Positions 1 through 9,077 of a stretch of 64,000 nucleotides of DNA are shown in pieces; the first letter of the stretch is position 1; each line of letters starts with the position of its first letter. A program made the translations under genes and the position numbers. The DNA is from Blautia sp. (GTDB lineage Bacteria > Bacillota > Clostridia > Lachnospirales > Lachnospiraceae). Where the stretch lies: positions 1 through 64,000 of the forward strand of contig JAPFCU010000079.1 in assembly GCA_026169535.1 (NCBI GenBank), written 5' to 3'. The notes beneath the pieces are model-generated. The model saw only the letters and a list, made by a program, of their open reading frames with translations. It had not been told where the DNA came from and searched no databases.

Positions 1-95
1 TAAGACCCCTTGAAGACGACGAGGTAGATAGGGCAGAGGTGGAAGTGCGGTAACGTATGGAGCTGACTGCTACTAATAGGTCGAGGGCTTGACCA
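1..95 (+). rRNA. rrl: 23S ribosomal RNA, 3' end (partial)
   Basis: The sequence matches the conserved 3' end of bacterial 23S rRNA, including the AGCTGACTGCTACTAATAGG stretch followed by TCGAGGGCTTGACC, which normally pairs with the 5' end of the molecule. The rest of the gene lies left of the window. The exact mature 3' end is approximate. Confidence 0.95.
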
Positions 96-310
96 AAAAG
101 CTGAGACGAGCGGATGGAACAGGATGAAAACAGACCGGAGTGAGTTTACTCACAGAGGGAAGTTTACAGACTGGGACAGACATTTGCGAAGCAAATGACA
201 TCGAGTGACGGAAGTCACGAGATGACCGGCGAGTCGTAGAAAGCAAAGGCTTGGTCACACGATTCCAAATGTCAACATGTATGTAGTTTTGAATATATGA
301 TCCTTAAGAC
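96..310 (+). other. 23S rRNA 3' trailer with tandem hairpins, no 5S gene
   Basis: This 215-bp spacer follows the 23S end. Three tight hairpins are visible: GTGAG-TTTA-CTCAC (140-153), CATTTGC-GAA-GCAAATG (181-197) and GTGAC-GGAA-GTCAC (205-218). The last has a GNRA loop and is flanked by an ATC/GAT extension. I see no 5S rRNA and no tRNA before the terminator at 311. The hairpins are probably part of the transcribed trailer and could guide RNase processing (inference). Confidence 0.6.
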
Positions 311-340
311 ACTGCAGTGTGAAAACACTGCAGTTTTTTT
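311..340 (+). terminator. rRNA operon terminator
   Basis: A perfect 10-bp stem (ACTGCAGTGT / ACACTGCAGT) with a GAAA loop is followed by seven T. This is a textbook intrinsic terminator that ends the rrn transcript. Confidence 0.93.
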
Positions 341-346
341 ATTGCA

Positions 347-376
347 TGAAACTTTTTCTTCTCTTTTGTTATCTAA
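347..376 (+). promoter_or_regulatory. possible ECF-type promoter for the sigma factor operon
   Basis: TGAAACTTTT lies about 16 bp upstream of ATCTAA, roughly 75 bp before the sigma factor gene. It resembles the -35 element (GAAAC type) of ECF sigma promoters. Autoregulation by the adjacent ECF factor would be typical. The -10 match is weak, so this is tentative. Confidence 0.3.
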
Positions 377-452
377 TAAATGTAAAGAAACAAAAGATTT
401 ATACTGCGCGGTATAAATAAAGAAAATCACAAGACAAAAAGGGGGGATTACC

Positions 453-1001
453 TTGAAATATTTAGTGAAACAGGCCATAAAAGGAGATGCGGATGCATTT
501 CTGGAATTAATGGAACAAAATTCCTTGAATATGTATAAAGTTGCCAGAGCTATTCTGCAAAATGATGAGGATGCAGCAGATGCCATTCAGGATACGATAC
601 TTACTTGTTTTGAAAAATTGAATACTCTGAAAAAACCGGAATATTTTAAGACATGGATGACGAGAATTTTAATTAATGAGTGCAATAAAATTCTCAGACA
701 TTATCGCCACATAAAAATGCCTGAATTTATACCGGAACAGTCTATACGGGATTCGTCAATAGCGGAAATTGAATTTAAACAGATGCTGGAACTGGTAGAC
801 GAAAAATATAGAGTAGTTTTGGTTCTTTATTATGTATATGGTTTTAAATTACAGGATATTTCAGAACTTCTGGGAATAAATGAGAATACAGTGAAGACCA
901 GACTTGTCAGGGCAAGAAATCAATTAGGAGAATTGTATTTTGGAGATAGTCAGTCTGTAAAACGTTGTACGGCAGGTGAGAAAGAAGGGATGATTTTATG
1001 A
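453..1001 (+). CDS. ECF-family RNA polymerase sigma-70 factor
   Basis: A 182-residue alternative sigma factor. The region 2 helix runs from about residue 25 to 75 (the ARAILQNDEDAADAIQDT segment, then the TWMTRILINECNKI segment). Region 4, with a helix-turn-helix (LQDISELLGINENTVKTRLV), spans about residues 125-165. There is no N-terminal region 1, as usual for ECF factors. An AAAAGGGGGGAT purine tract precedes the ATG. The stop overlaps the start of the next gene (ATGA), a layout typical of a sigma factor translationally coupled to its membrane anti-sigma partner. It probably responds to envelope stress (inference). Confidence 0.9.
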   Translation: MKYLVKQAIKGDADAFLELMEQNSLNMYKVARAILQNDEDAADAIQDTILTCFEKLNTLKKPEYFKTWMTRILINECNKILRHYRHIKMPEFIPEQSIRDSSIAEIEFKQMLELVDEKYRVVLVLYYVYGFKLQDISELLGINENTVKTRLVRARNQLGELYFGDSQSVKRCTAGEKEGMIL

Positions 1002-2608
1002 GTAAGAGGATAGAATTTTATAACGGAGATCACGGATCTGATAAGGATTCACACAGAAAGGATGAGCACAAGATCAGGGAAATCCTGAATCAGGAATTTT
1101 CTCTTCCTGATGTAGTAAATCAGGCAAAATCAGATGCTTTTGAAAAGATACGTACTAAAGCAGAAACAGGAAAAAAAGATACAAAATCATTAAAAAGAAA
1201 AAGTTACAAAGCAGTTGCAGGAATAGCGGCAGCAGGAGCTGTTTTTTCGACAATTTGTATTACAAATCCCGCACTGGCAGAAGAGATTCCTTTAATCGGC
1301 AGCGTCTTTGCCAGGATTGGGACCTCTCTTGGATTTGCAGGAGATTATGAAAAATATGCTTCAAAACTGGAAGAGCAGACGGAAGATACAGAGGGAGTAA
1401 AAACAGAGGATTCCAAGGGGAAAATAGACAGAGAAGACAGTACTTACAGTAAAACTTCAAATGGAATTACGATAACCATGAATGAGGTTTACTGTAACGA
1501 TACTGCACTCAATCTTGCTTTTACCGTAGAATCAGAAAAGCCGCTTCCCGATACAATGATAAATGAAAATACCGGAGTACCTATTGTATATCTGGGATTT
1601 GCTACTGAAATGCCATTAAGCTATAATACAGATTTTAAACTAAATGATCCTTATCTGGACGGTCAGATGATAGATGAGTATACTTACGCAGGAGTATTGA
1701 GAGTTGACCTGGAAGAAACGAACTATAATGTTGGTGAATCAGAACAGTATTATGAAGCTCAGAAACAGTTCCTGATGGAAAAAGGGGTGGATCAGGATGC
1801 TCTGACAGAAGGAGAAATCAGCTTTGAGGAAGCTGCGGCTATTCTTGGTATTCCGGAATTTACGGAAGAATATCTTTCTTCAATTGGTATGCCGGATCCT
1901 GCAGATTATGAGACAACAGTGGAAATTCCAGAGGAATTTACAGTTGGATTGAAAATAAAATCCATTCACGGTTATTGTCCTGCAGATCAGGATACCACAC
2001 CGGAAATGCCAAGGGAATTGAAAGAAGAATATAATGAGGCGTTAGCGGAAAAAGGGCTTGATATAAATAATTATGAGAGCTTTACAGAAGAGGAAAAAGA
2101 GTTCGTCCATCAGCTTGATACAGAGATGCACAATAAATATATAGAGCTTTACCCGGAAATGTCTGAGATGGATAATGAGCATAATACCTGGACGCTGGAA
2201 GGAAACTGGGAATTTTCACTTCCGGTAAAAAAGAATCTGGAAGATACTGTTACAAAAGAAATTAATCTTGTAGATGAAGATGGGTACGGTGTCATATCAG
2301 TAACAAAAACACCTTTTGAGATCCAGATAAATGAAACTACAGGAGGAGACTATACCTGTACAGTTCTGGATGCTGACGGAGAGCCGTTATCTTATGGAAA
2401 TCAGGGAGGTGACGGCAGGATATTTTCTGTAAAAGACAGGAATGTATCAAAGATTTATGTTTATGTATGTGACTGGACCGAGTATATGGATGAACTGAAA
2501 GGCTATTACTGGTCAGAAGATTACAAAGAAAAAAAGAAAGAAAAGACTTATAAAGAATATTTGGATGAAAGAGCTGTTTTACATACAGAAGTAGTATTTG
2601 AACAGTAA
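998..2608 (+). CDS. DUF4179 membrane protein, probable anti-sigma partner
   Basis: A 536-residue protein with a charged N-terminal cytoplasmic part (residues 1-68), one hydrophobic segment (about 72-90, VAGIAAAGAVFSTICITNPAL) and a large acidic extracytoplasmic domain. The order cytoplasmic arm, single membrane span, extracellular domain, plus the 4-bp overlap with the ECF sigma gene, fits the DUF4179 proteins that accompany ECF factors in Firmicutes. The N-terminal arm would bind the sigma factor. The signal sensed by the outer domain is unknown. Confidence 0.8.
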   Translation: MSKRIEFYNGDHGSDKDSHRKDEHKIREILNQEFSLPDVVNQAKSDAFEKIRTKAETGKKDTKSLKRKSYKAVAGIAAAGAVFSTICITNPALAEEIPLIGSVFARIGTSLGFAGDYEKYASKLEEQTEDTEGVKTEDSKGKIDREDSTYSKTSNGITITMNEVYCNDTALNLAFTVESEKPLPDTMINENTGVPIVYLGFATEMPLSYNTDFKLNDPYLDGQMIDEYTYAGVLRVDLEETNYNVGESEQYYEAQKQFLMEKGVDQDALTEGEISFEEAAAILGIPEFTEEYLSSIGMPDPADYETTVEIPEEFTVGLKIKSIHGYCPADQDTTPEMPRELKEEYNEALAEKGLDINNYESFTEEEKEFVHQLDTEMHNKYIELYPEMSEMDNEHNTWTLEGNWEFSLPVKKNLEDTVTKEINLVDEDGYGVISVTKTPFEIQINETTGGDYTCTVLDADGEPLSYGNQGGDGRIFSVKDRNVSKIYVYVCDWTEYMDELKGYYWSEDYKEKKKEKTYKEYLDERAVLHTEVVFEQ

Positions 2609-2726
2609 AATAATATTCAGGATTCCATAGAAAATACTTGAAAGCCTCTCTTTTCTATAGTATGATTTCTTTTAGTACGCTTATGCGAAAAGAAGATTTC
2701 AAAAGAGAAAAGGGAGGAGGAATCTC

Positions 2727-4136
2727 ATGGAAATGACAAGAACAAAGACAGGTTTCTGGGGAAAATTTGTAGGTGATAAGGCTTTTTATAAGATGGTGCT
2801 TGCCATAGCCATTCCTATCATGATTCAAAATGGAATCACGAATTTTGTCAGCCTTCTGGACAACATTATGATCGGTCGGATCGGAACAGAGCAGATGTCA
2901 GGTGCTGCGATTGTAAACCAGCTGATCTTTGTATATAACCTTTGTATGTTCGGGGGACTTGCCGGAGCCGGAATTTTTACAGCACAGTATTTTGGACAGA
3001 AAGATCACGAGGGTGTCCGGCAGACATTCCGCTACAAATTCTGGATGGCAGTGATACTTACGGTTGCAACAGCTGTTGTATTTCTCACCTCCGGAGATTC
3101 ACTGATACGGATCTATCTTCAGGGGGAGGGAAGCGCAGCAGAGATTACAGCAACGCTGAATTATGGAAAACAGTATCTTTATATTATGCTGATCGGACTT
3201 CCGCCTTTTATGCTGGGACAGGTATATTCCAGTACTTTAAGAGAATGTGGAGAGACAGTTCTTCCTATGAAAGCCGGTGTAACGGCGGTTCTGGTGAACC
3301 TTGTTTTTAACTATCTTCTGATTTATGGAAAGTTTGGATTTCCACAACTGGGAGTTAGAGGCGCTGCCATTGCTACAGTAATTTCCCGTTATGTGGAGGT
3401 AGCGATCGTTTTAATATGGGCCGCACATAATAAGCAAAAGTTTCCATTTATAGAAGGTTTATATCACACCTTAAAAGTTCCAAAAAATCTGGCATGGAAA
3501 ATCTTTATTAAAGGAACGCCTCTGCTTCTGAATGAGGCAATGTGGGCCTGCGGTGTAGCCATCCTTGCCCAGTGCTATTCTGTTCGTGGACTAAACGTTG
3601 TAGCGGCACAGAATATTTCCAATACAATCAATAATGTGTTCAATATTGTATTTATTGCTCTGGGAGATTCTGTTGCAATTGTGGTTGGGCAGCTTCTGGG
3701 AGCTGGTGATATGAAAAAAGCAAGAGATACAGATAATAAAATGATTGCTTTTTCTGTCTTCTGCTGTATAGGGGTTGCTGCAGTATTGCTGATTCTTGCA
3801 CCACTTTTTCCGGAACTTTACAATACAAATCCTGAGGCAAAGAAGCTGGCCTGCCAGTTTATTATGATCAGTGCGTTGTTTATGCCAAATAATGCTTTTC
3901 TCCATGCAGCTTATTTTACACTTCGATCCGGAGGGAAAACAGTCATTACATTCCTGTTTGACAGTGTGTTTATGTGGTGTGTCAGCGTAAGCATGGCATT
4001 TGTATTAAGTCGATATACAGGATTGTCAGTAGTAGCTATTTTTGCGCTTGTCCAGGCGGCAGATATTATTAAATCTATTATCGGCTTTATCCTGGTAAAG
4101 AAGGGTGTATGGCTGCAGAATTTTGTTTCCGGATAA
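2727..4136 (+). CDS. MATE-family efflux transporter
   Basis: A 469-residue polytopic membrane protein with about 12 predicted spans in two homologous halves. The first half contains NFVSLLDNIMIGRIGTEQMS, the family signature in which the transporter packs around its cation and drug path. The usual role is Na+ or H+ driven export of cationic compounds. A strong Shine-Dalgarno (GGGAGGAGG) precedes the ATG. It stands alone between the sigma operon and a terminator, so its substrate cannot be inferred. Confidence 0.88.
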   Translation: MEMTRTKTGFWGKFVGDKAFYKMVLAIAIPIMIQNGITNFVSLLDNIMIGRIGTEQMSGAAIVNQLIFVYNLCMFGGLAGAGIFTAQYFGQKDHEGVRQTFRYKFWMAVILTVATAVVFLTSGDSLIRIYLQGEGSAAEITATLNYGKQYLYIMLIGLPPFMLGQVYSSTLRECGETVLPMKAGVTAVLVNLVFNYLLIYGKFGFPQLGVRGAAIATVISRYVEVAIVLIWAAHNKQKFPFIEGLYHTLKVPKNLAWKIFIKGTPLLLNEAMWACGVAILAQCYSVRGLNVVAAQNISNTINNVFNIVFIALGDSVAIVVGQLLGAGDMKKARDTDNKMIAFSVFCCIGVAAVLLILAPLFPELYNTNPEAKKLACQFIMISALFMPNNAFLHAAYFTLRSGGKTVITFLFDSVFMWCVSVSMAFVLSRYTGLSVVAIFALVQAADIIKSIIGFILVKKGVWLQNFVSG

Positions 4137-4183
4137 AAAATCTGTTTGCCGATATAGTGAAATATTAAAAGTATAATAAAATG

Positions 4184-4230
4184 AAAAGTCTCATTCCGTC
4201 TTATGAAAAACAGGCGGCAATGAGACTTTT
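4184..4230 (+). terminator. terminator after the MATE gene
   Basis: AAAAGTCTCATT pairs with AATGAGACTTTT across a 23-nt loop that itself can pair partly (CCGTC/GGCGG). The T-rich end supports an intrinsic terminator, possibly bidirectional because of the flanking A and T runs. Confidence 0.75.
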
Positions 4231-4287
4231 GTGATTATTTCTATTTTATTCTAATAAGATATGCCGGATATAATCTAGTTGGTTTTT

Positions 4288-4317
4288 TTGACAAATTCGC
4301 TTATAATTAAATAAAAT
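4288..4317 (+). promoter_or_regulatory. promoter of the ROK regulator gene
   Basis: TTGACA and TAAAAT are separated by 18 bp, about 65 bp upstream of the ROK start codon. The -35 is perfect and the -10 is good. Confidence 0.55.
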
Positions 4318-4384
4318 GATTATAAAAGCCTGAAGAGCATTAAAAAACAATTGCCAGGTTAAGAAAATAAGAAGAGGATAAGCG

Positions 4385-5551
4385 ATGAAAAAGGGAGTAG
4401 GAAAAAATCTTATTACTTCAAAACAGTATAACAGAGGGTTGATTTTACAGCTGATCGCAACAGATGAAGCAACATCAAGGATCGAATTAGCTACTACTAC
4501 AAAATTGACAAAGATGACCATCACTAATATTATTTCAGAATATATAGAAAATGGAATTGTAGAGCAATGTGAAGAAAAGATTACAGAAGGATGTGGACGT
4601 AATCCTATACGTCTCAGGATTTCTGATAAAGCCCCCAATGTGATAGGACTCTATATTACACGAGATAAAATAGAGGCAGTTCTTTGTTCACTTAGTTTAG
4701 AGATACTGAATCGTAAAGTGATTTCATTTCAGACACTGAAAAAAGAAGAGGTGAGGCAGTATTCTTATCGGGTGATTGACATGATTCTGGAAGAGACAGA
4801 TTCCAAAGTTTTGGGAATTGGCGTAGCAGTTATGGGACCTGTAGATATCAATAAAGGGATCATTCTTAACCCGCCACATTTTTTTGGTATTGAAAACGTT
4901 AATATTACACAATTTTTGGAAGAACGTTATGGACTTCCCATTGTGGTTGATCATGATCAGAACAGTGCGGCACAGGCAGAAGTGCTTTTTGGAGCTGGAA
5001 AAAATGTTCAGGATTTTATTTTTCTGGGAATTACCCAGGGGATTGGATCCGGATTTGTAAGTGATGGTAAGGTGTTCCATAACAAAATGGGAATGGCATC
5101 TGAACTTGGGCATATCAGTATTGACCGTAATGGAAAAAGATGTGTCTGTGGAAACAGAGGATGCCTGGAAATGTATGCTTGTGTAAATGTAATGGAAGAA
5201 AAGCTATGTAGGGTAACAGGAGAGAAACATACATTTCAGGAATTTTGTAAAATGAGAAAAAGAAGAGATGTAGATAAAGTAATGCGTGAGATGGTAGACG
5301 ACATTGCTGTTGCGGTTGTAAGCGGAATCAATATCCTTCATCCTCAGCTGGTTATTCTGGGTAATGAATGTATGGACTGGGATGATCAGTATGTATATCT
5401 TTTAGAAGAAAAGGTAAATAAAGAAAAATTTATTCAAAATTATGGCAGGGTTCCGATAAGGAAAGCATACTTTGGAAAAGATTCACAACTGCTGGGAGCA
5501 GCGGCGAATGTTCTTTTCCAGATTTTTAGAGGAAAGCTATTACTGTTCTAA
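4385..5551 (+). CDS. ROK-family transcriptional regulator (NagC/XylR type)
   Basis: A 388-residue repressor-type ROK protein. Residues 1-70 form a winged helix-turn-helix (LATTTKLTKMTITNIISEYI). The rest is a sugar-kinase-like fold. It has the ROK sugar and zinc signature ELGHIS, followed by the Cys cluster CVCGNRGCLE near residues 255-265. The kinase-type GIGVAVMGPVD segment is near residue 140. The position directly before the glycyl radical and sugar transport genes suggests it senses the sugar of that locus. The A/T-rich palindrome at 11685-11705 is a possible target (inference). Confidence 0.85.
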   Translation: MKKGVGKNLITSKQYNRGLILQLIATDEATSRIELATTTKLTKMTITNIISEYIENGIVEQCEEKITEGCGRNPIRLRISDKAPNVIGLYITRDKIEAVLCSLSLEILNRKVISFQTLKKEEVRQYSYRVIDMILEETDSKVLGIGVAVMGPVDINKGIILNPPHFFGIENVNITQFLEERYGLPIVVDHDQNSAAQAEVLFGAGKNVQDFIFLGITQGIGSGFVSDGKVFHNKMGMASELGHISIDRNGKRCVCGNRGCLEMYACVNVMEEKLCRVTGEKHTFQEFCKMRKRRDVDKVMREMVDDIAVAVVSGINILHPQLVILGNECMDWDDQYVYLLEEKVNKEKFIQNYGRVPIRKAYFGKDSQLLGAAANVLFQIFRGKLLLF

Positions 5552-5689
5552 TCTCTCTTTTTTGGAGGATTTTAACATATTTTGGATGCAAACTTTGTGA
5601 AAGAATGCAGGAGTGATAGTGTTGACAATTGAACAGTCTCTACGGTATCATAAGATTACAACTAATAGTAAATTCTTTTTATTAATTAA

Positions 5690-5714
5690 ATTGGTATTAT
5701 ATATTGATACCAAT
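5690..5714 (+). promoter_or_regulatory. operator-like inverted repeat before the GRE activase
   Basis: A perfect inverted repeat, ATTGGTAT - 9 bp - ATACCAAT, ends just before the Shine-Dalgarno sequence. Its TTGGTAT..ATACCAA form resembles operators of GntR/HutC regulators, and a GntR gene lies in the same cluster at 9078. Binding there would block transcription of the activase. Confidence 0.55.
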
Positions 5715-5726
5715 ATGGAGGCGGCT

Positions 5727-6599
5727 ATGAAGTTAAAGATTTTTCAGAAAGGATTTAATTATTCTCAGGATGGACAGGGAAACCGTCTAATTCTTCATCT
5801 GCAGGGATGTAATATGAAATGTCCCTGGTGTTCCAATCCGGAAGGAATGCCTCTGGAGGGTGCTCTTTTTATAGAAAAAGACTGGCTGGAAGAAAGCTGC
5901 TGTCCAAAAGGGGCAGTAAGCGAGAGAAGACTTGACCGTAGTGTCTGCAAAAACTGCGAAGAATATGCCTGTGTTCGTGGTCGTAGACAAAAAGGAATCA
6001 GACTTTCTTACAAAGAATATGAAGTGGATGAAATTGTAAAAGAGTGCAGATTATCGAAATCAATGTTTTTTGAAGGAGGCGGGGTGACCCTTACAGGAGG
6101 AGAAATTACGGTACAGTTTGATGCAGTAAAAGAACTTCTTCAAAAACTCGGAGAGGAAGGCATTCACAGGGCTATTGAAAGTAATGGAACTCATCCGAGA
6201 ATGGAAGAACTGATTCCCTGCGTAGATCAGTGGATCATGGATGTAAAACATTATGATAATGAGATTCATAAAAACTGGGTAGGGGTCCCTAATGTATGGA
6301 CAATAAAGAATCTGGAAAAAGTGTCGGCGCAGCATTCTAATGTCTTGGTCAGAGTTCCCCTGATCCCTGGATTTAATGATTCCCGAAAAGATGCGGAAGG
6401 TTTTTCGAGACTTTTTGAAGAACATATCAAAGGGGAGACCACAAAAGTGGAATTTCTTGTTTATCATGAATTTGGTAAAGGAAAATGGGATCAGTGCGGA
6501 CTGGAATATAGAATGAAGTCAGTGCGGATTGAACCGGGAACAGTAGACTATTTTGAAAACGTGCTTAAGGAACATGGGATTTCATGCATTCGTACATGA
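5727..6599 (+). CDS. glycyl radical enzyme activating enzyme (radical SAM)
   Basis: A 290-residue radical SAM activase. The CNMKCPWC motif (CxxxCxxC, residues about 31-38) holds the SAM-binding 4Fe-4S cluster. A Cys-rich insert (SCCPKG..CKNCEEYAC, about 58-85) matches the extra ferredoxin-like domain of activases of the dehydratase class. It would abstract hydrogen from the C-terminal glycine of the partner enzyme encoded just downstream. I chose the ATG at 5727 because it sits 7 bp after GGAGGCGG. The longer upstream reading has no ribosome site and would run through the operator. Confidence 0.9.
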   Translation: MKLKIFQKGFNYSQDGQGNRLILHLQGCNMKCPWCSNPEGMPLEGALFIEKDWLEESCCPKGAVSERRLDRSVCKNCEEYACVRGRRQKGIRLSYKEYEVDEIVKECRLSKSMFFEGGGVTLTGGEITVQFDAVKELLQKLGEEGIHRAIESNGTHPRMEELIPCVDQWIMDVKHYDNEIHKNWVGVPNVWTIKNLEKVSAQHSNVLVRVPLIPGFNDSRKDAEGFSRLFEEHIKGETTKVEFLVYHEFGKGKWDQCGLEYRMKSVRIEPGTVDYFENVLKEHGISCIRT

Positions 6600-6667
6600 T
6601 GAAATAACTGATTTTAAAATAAAAAGATAACTGTATAATTTGTCATCTTAATTTAAGGAGGAAAAAA

Positions 6668-9067
6668 ATGAAAATTACAGAAATTTACAGCCCTCAGGAA
6701 GTTACAGATTTAGCCAAAAACAGATTTCAGGAAGAAAGATCATTGGATCATCTGGAAGGATGGTTTCTTGCAAGAGAAATTGCCATGAGATGTGATAAGA
6801 TTTATAAAAATGAACCGGACTGTATCCGAATTGCAAAGACTCAGGTGGAAATTATGAAAGAAATTCCTCTTACCCTGGGGGAATACCATGTATTTGCAGG
6901 AACTCAGGATGATGCTTTTGCCCGTTCCTATGCATTGATCAACCCATCTTTTACAGTGAACTCTTTTGCCGGCTATTGTGATCCTACGGCAGTTTTTGGG
7001 GATATCGCTCCAATTGGTGATATTACAAAGAAAAGAATTGATCATGTAAAAGACTATTATGCAAAGAATGAATTTGCGAAAGTGCTGACAGCGGCATATA
7101 AACCTGTAGAAAAATATACAAAAGAAGCAGTATTTTTTATAGAACAGGTGACCGGACATGTGATTCCAGATGTTCGCCATCTCCTTGAAAAAGGTGTTTT
7201 ATATGTGAAACAGGAGATTGCAGAGCATCAGGAAGCAACTGATGATCAGAATAAAAAAGATTACTATGAAGCAATGAGCATTACTATGGATGCACTTCTT
7301 GTACTTGCCGGCCGATATGAGGCTATGGCAACAGAAAAAGCCAAGCACAGTAAGGGTAAAACCAAAGAACGTTTTTTATGTATGGCAGAAAGCTTAAAAA
7401 GAGTTCCGGCAGAAGGTGCATCCGATCTTTATGAAGCGATTCAGTCTTTCCTTCTGATATGGCAGACCATGTGTCTGGAGCAGACTCCGAATCCATTTGC
7501 ATTTTCTGTTGGAAATGCTGACAGAATATTTGAACCATACAGGGCGAAAGAAAACCTGGACAGGGATACGGCCGCAGCGCTTCTGAAACATATGCTTGTA
7601 TATTTTAATGTGGCAGACAGAAGCTGGGCAATTTCCCAGAATCTGATTATTGGGGGAAGAGATATAGATGGAAAAGATATGACGAATCCAACTTCCTATG
7701 CACTTTTTGACGCATACTTTGATATGAATCTGCCTCAGCCGATTTTGTCTGTAAAACTTCACAAAAATACACCGGATAAACTTTATGAGGAAATGGGAAG
7801 ATTCTTTTTTACACCAGGTGTGCTTACTCCGTCACTATTTAATGATGATGCCCTGTTTGAAGTACTGGAGACTCATGGTACAGACAGAGAAGATCTTCCG
7901 GATTATTCTGTTGCAGGATGTCAGGAACCACTGATAATGGGAAAAGACAATGGAAATACAACGAACAGCTGGCTGAATCTGCCAAAAGTTCTGGAATTGG
8001 TGCTTCAGGGAGGTAAATCTGAGATTACAGGAGACCAGATTGGAAAAACGAAAGAAGAACTCGGTTATAGCAGTAATCTGGAACTTCTTAAAAATATCAG
8101 GGAGGTATTTTACAAAGAACTGGATTATTATGTTGATGAAATGGTAAGCTCAGCGAATAATGCGTCCAGAGCCATTGGACTTTATCAGGTTCCGTTCCTT
8201 TCTTCAATGATGGGAGGAATTGAAACAGGAATTGATATGCGTGATACAAAGCAGCAGGGAACAAAATATAATGGAAGCGGATGTCTGATTCATGGATTAA
8301 GCGTTTTGGCAGATTCATTTATTGCCATTGATACTCTGCTCAGAGAAAGGCCGGAAGATGCAGATAGGATGTTGGATGCATTAAGAGATAATTTTGAACA
8401 TGACAAAGAAATGCATCAGTATCTTCTGGAATGTGATAAGTTCGGTAATAATATTGAGGAAGTTGACAAAGAAGCAAAAGAAATCGCAGAAAAAGTTTCC
8501 GCAATGATAGCTTCTAAAAAGAATTATCTTGGCAATCCTTTCAGACCAGATTACGCGACTCCGTCTACGCATCTGATGTACGGGCACTGGGTAGGCGCTA
8601 CTCCAGATGGAAGAAAAGCCAGAGAAATGTTAAATTATGGTGTGGATCCCCTTTATGGAGAAGCTTCTGGAGGACTGGGAATGAGAATGCTGTCGAATCG
8701 ACAACTGCCATTCAGAACAATGAATGGTGGATATGCGTCTCATTTTGGTATAAATCCTGGTTATTTTAAAAGCATGACAATGGAAGAAAAAGGACTGGAA
8801 TTTAAGAAAAAAGTTTTTACCCCACTGTTTTTCAATAGTTATGATGAAAAAGAAGTCTCTCCATTTTACCTGTATGTGAATGTAACAACACCGGATATGC
8901 TTCTTAAAGTGTTGGAAAATCCAAAAAAATATGCACCAAGTGGTGTCTATATTGTAAGAATTCATGGAACATTTGTGAATTTTCTTGATCTTTCTCCAGA
9001 AATACAGGAGGATATCATTAAGAGACTGGATCCGAATTCAACTGCATTGAGCGGTTCGGGACATTAA
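6668..9067 (+). CDS. glycyl radical enzyme, pyruvate formate-lyase/dehydratase superfamily, substrate unknown
   Basis: A 799-residue GRE. The active-site loop is GCQEP, with thiyl Cys418 and likely base Glu420. The C-terminal glycyl loop is RIHGTFVNF, with radical Gly767 (consensus RVxGY). The Cys-x-Glu arrangement is that of the dehydratase/lyase branch rather than pyruvate formate-lyase, which has two adjacent Cys. The loop sequences deviate from the common GCVEP and RVSGYA, so this is probably not a standard glycerol, propanediol or choline enzyme. Flanking sugar importer, isomerase, kinase and epimerase genes point to a sugar-derived substrate (inference). The RBS is AAGGAGG. Confidence 0.85.
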   Translation: MKITEIYSPQEVTDLAKNRFQEERSLDHLEGWFLAREIAMRCDKIYKNEPDCIRIAKTQVEIMKEIPLTLGEYHVFAGTQDDAFARSYALINPSFTVNSFAGYCDPTAVFGDIAPIGDITKKRIDHVKDYYAKNEFAKVLTAAYKPVEKYTKEAVFFIEQVTGHVIPDVRHLLEKGVLYVKQEIAEHQEATDDQNKKDYYEAMSITMDALLVLAGRYEAMATEKAKHSKGKTKERFLCMAESLKRVPAEGASDLYEAIQSFLLIWQTMCLEQTPNPFAFSVGNADRIFEPYRAKENLDRDTAAALLKHMLVYFNVADRSWAISQNLIIGGRDIDGKDMTNPTSYALFDAYFDMNLPQPILSVKLHKNTPDKLYEEMGRFFFTPGVLTPSLFNDDALFEVLETHGTDREDLPDYSVAGCQEPLIMGKDNGNTTNSWLNLPKVLELVLQGGKSEITGDQIGKTKEELGYSSNLELLKNIREVFYKELDYYVDEMVSSANNASRAIGLYQVPFLSSMMGGIETGIDMRDTKQQGTKYNGSGCLIHGLSVLADSFIAIDTLLRERPEDADRMLDALRDNFEHDKEMHQYLLECDKFGNNIEEVDKEAKEIAEKVSAMIASKKNYLGNPFRPDYATPSTHLMYGHWVGATPDGRKAREMLNYGVDPLYGEASGGLGMRMLSNRQLPFRTMNGGYASHFGINPGYFKSMTMEEKGLEFKKKVFTPLFFNSYDEKEVSPFYLYVNVTTPDMLLKVLENPKKYAPSGVYIVRIHGTFVNFLDLSPEIQEDIIKRLDPNSTALSGSGH

Positions 9068-9077
9068 TGGAGAATTT

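Noticed and set aside
96-310. 5S rRNA gene in the trailer of the rrn operon
   Set aside because: No 5S-like core or 115-nt fold is present between the 23S end and the terminator.
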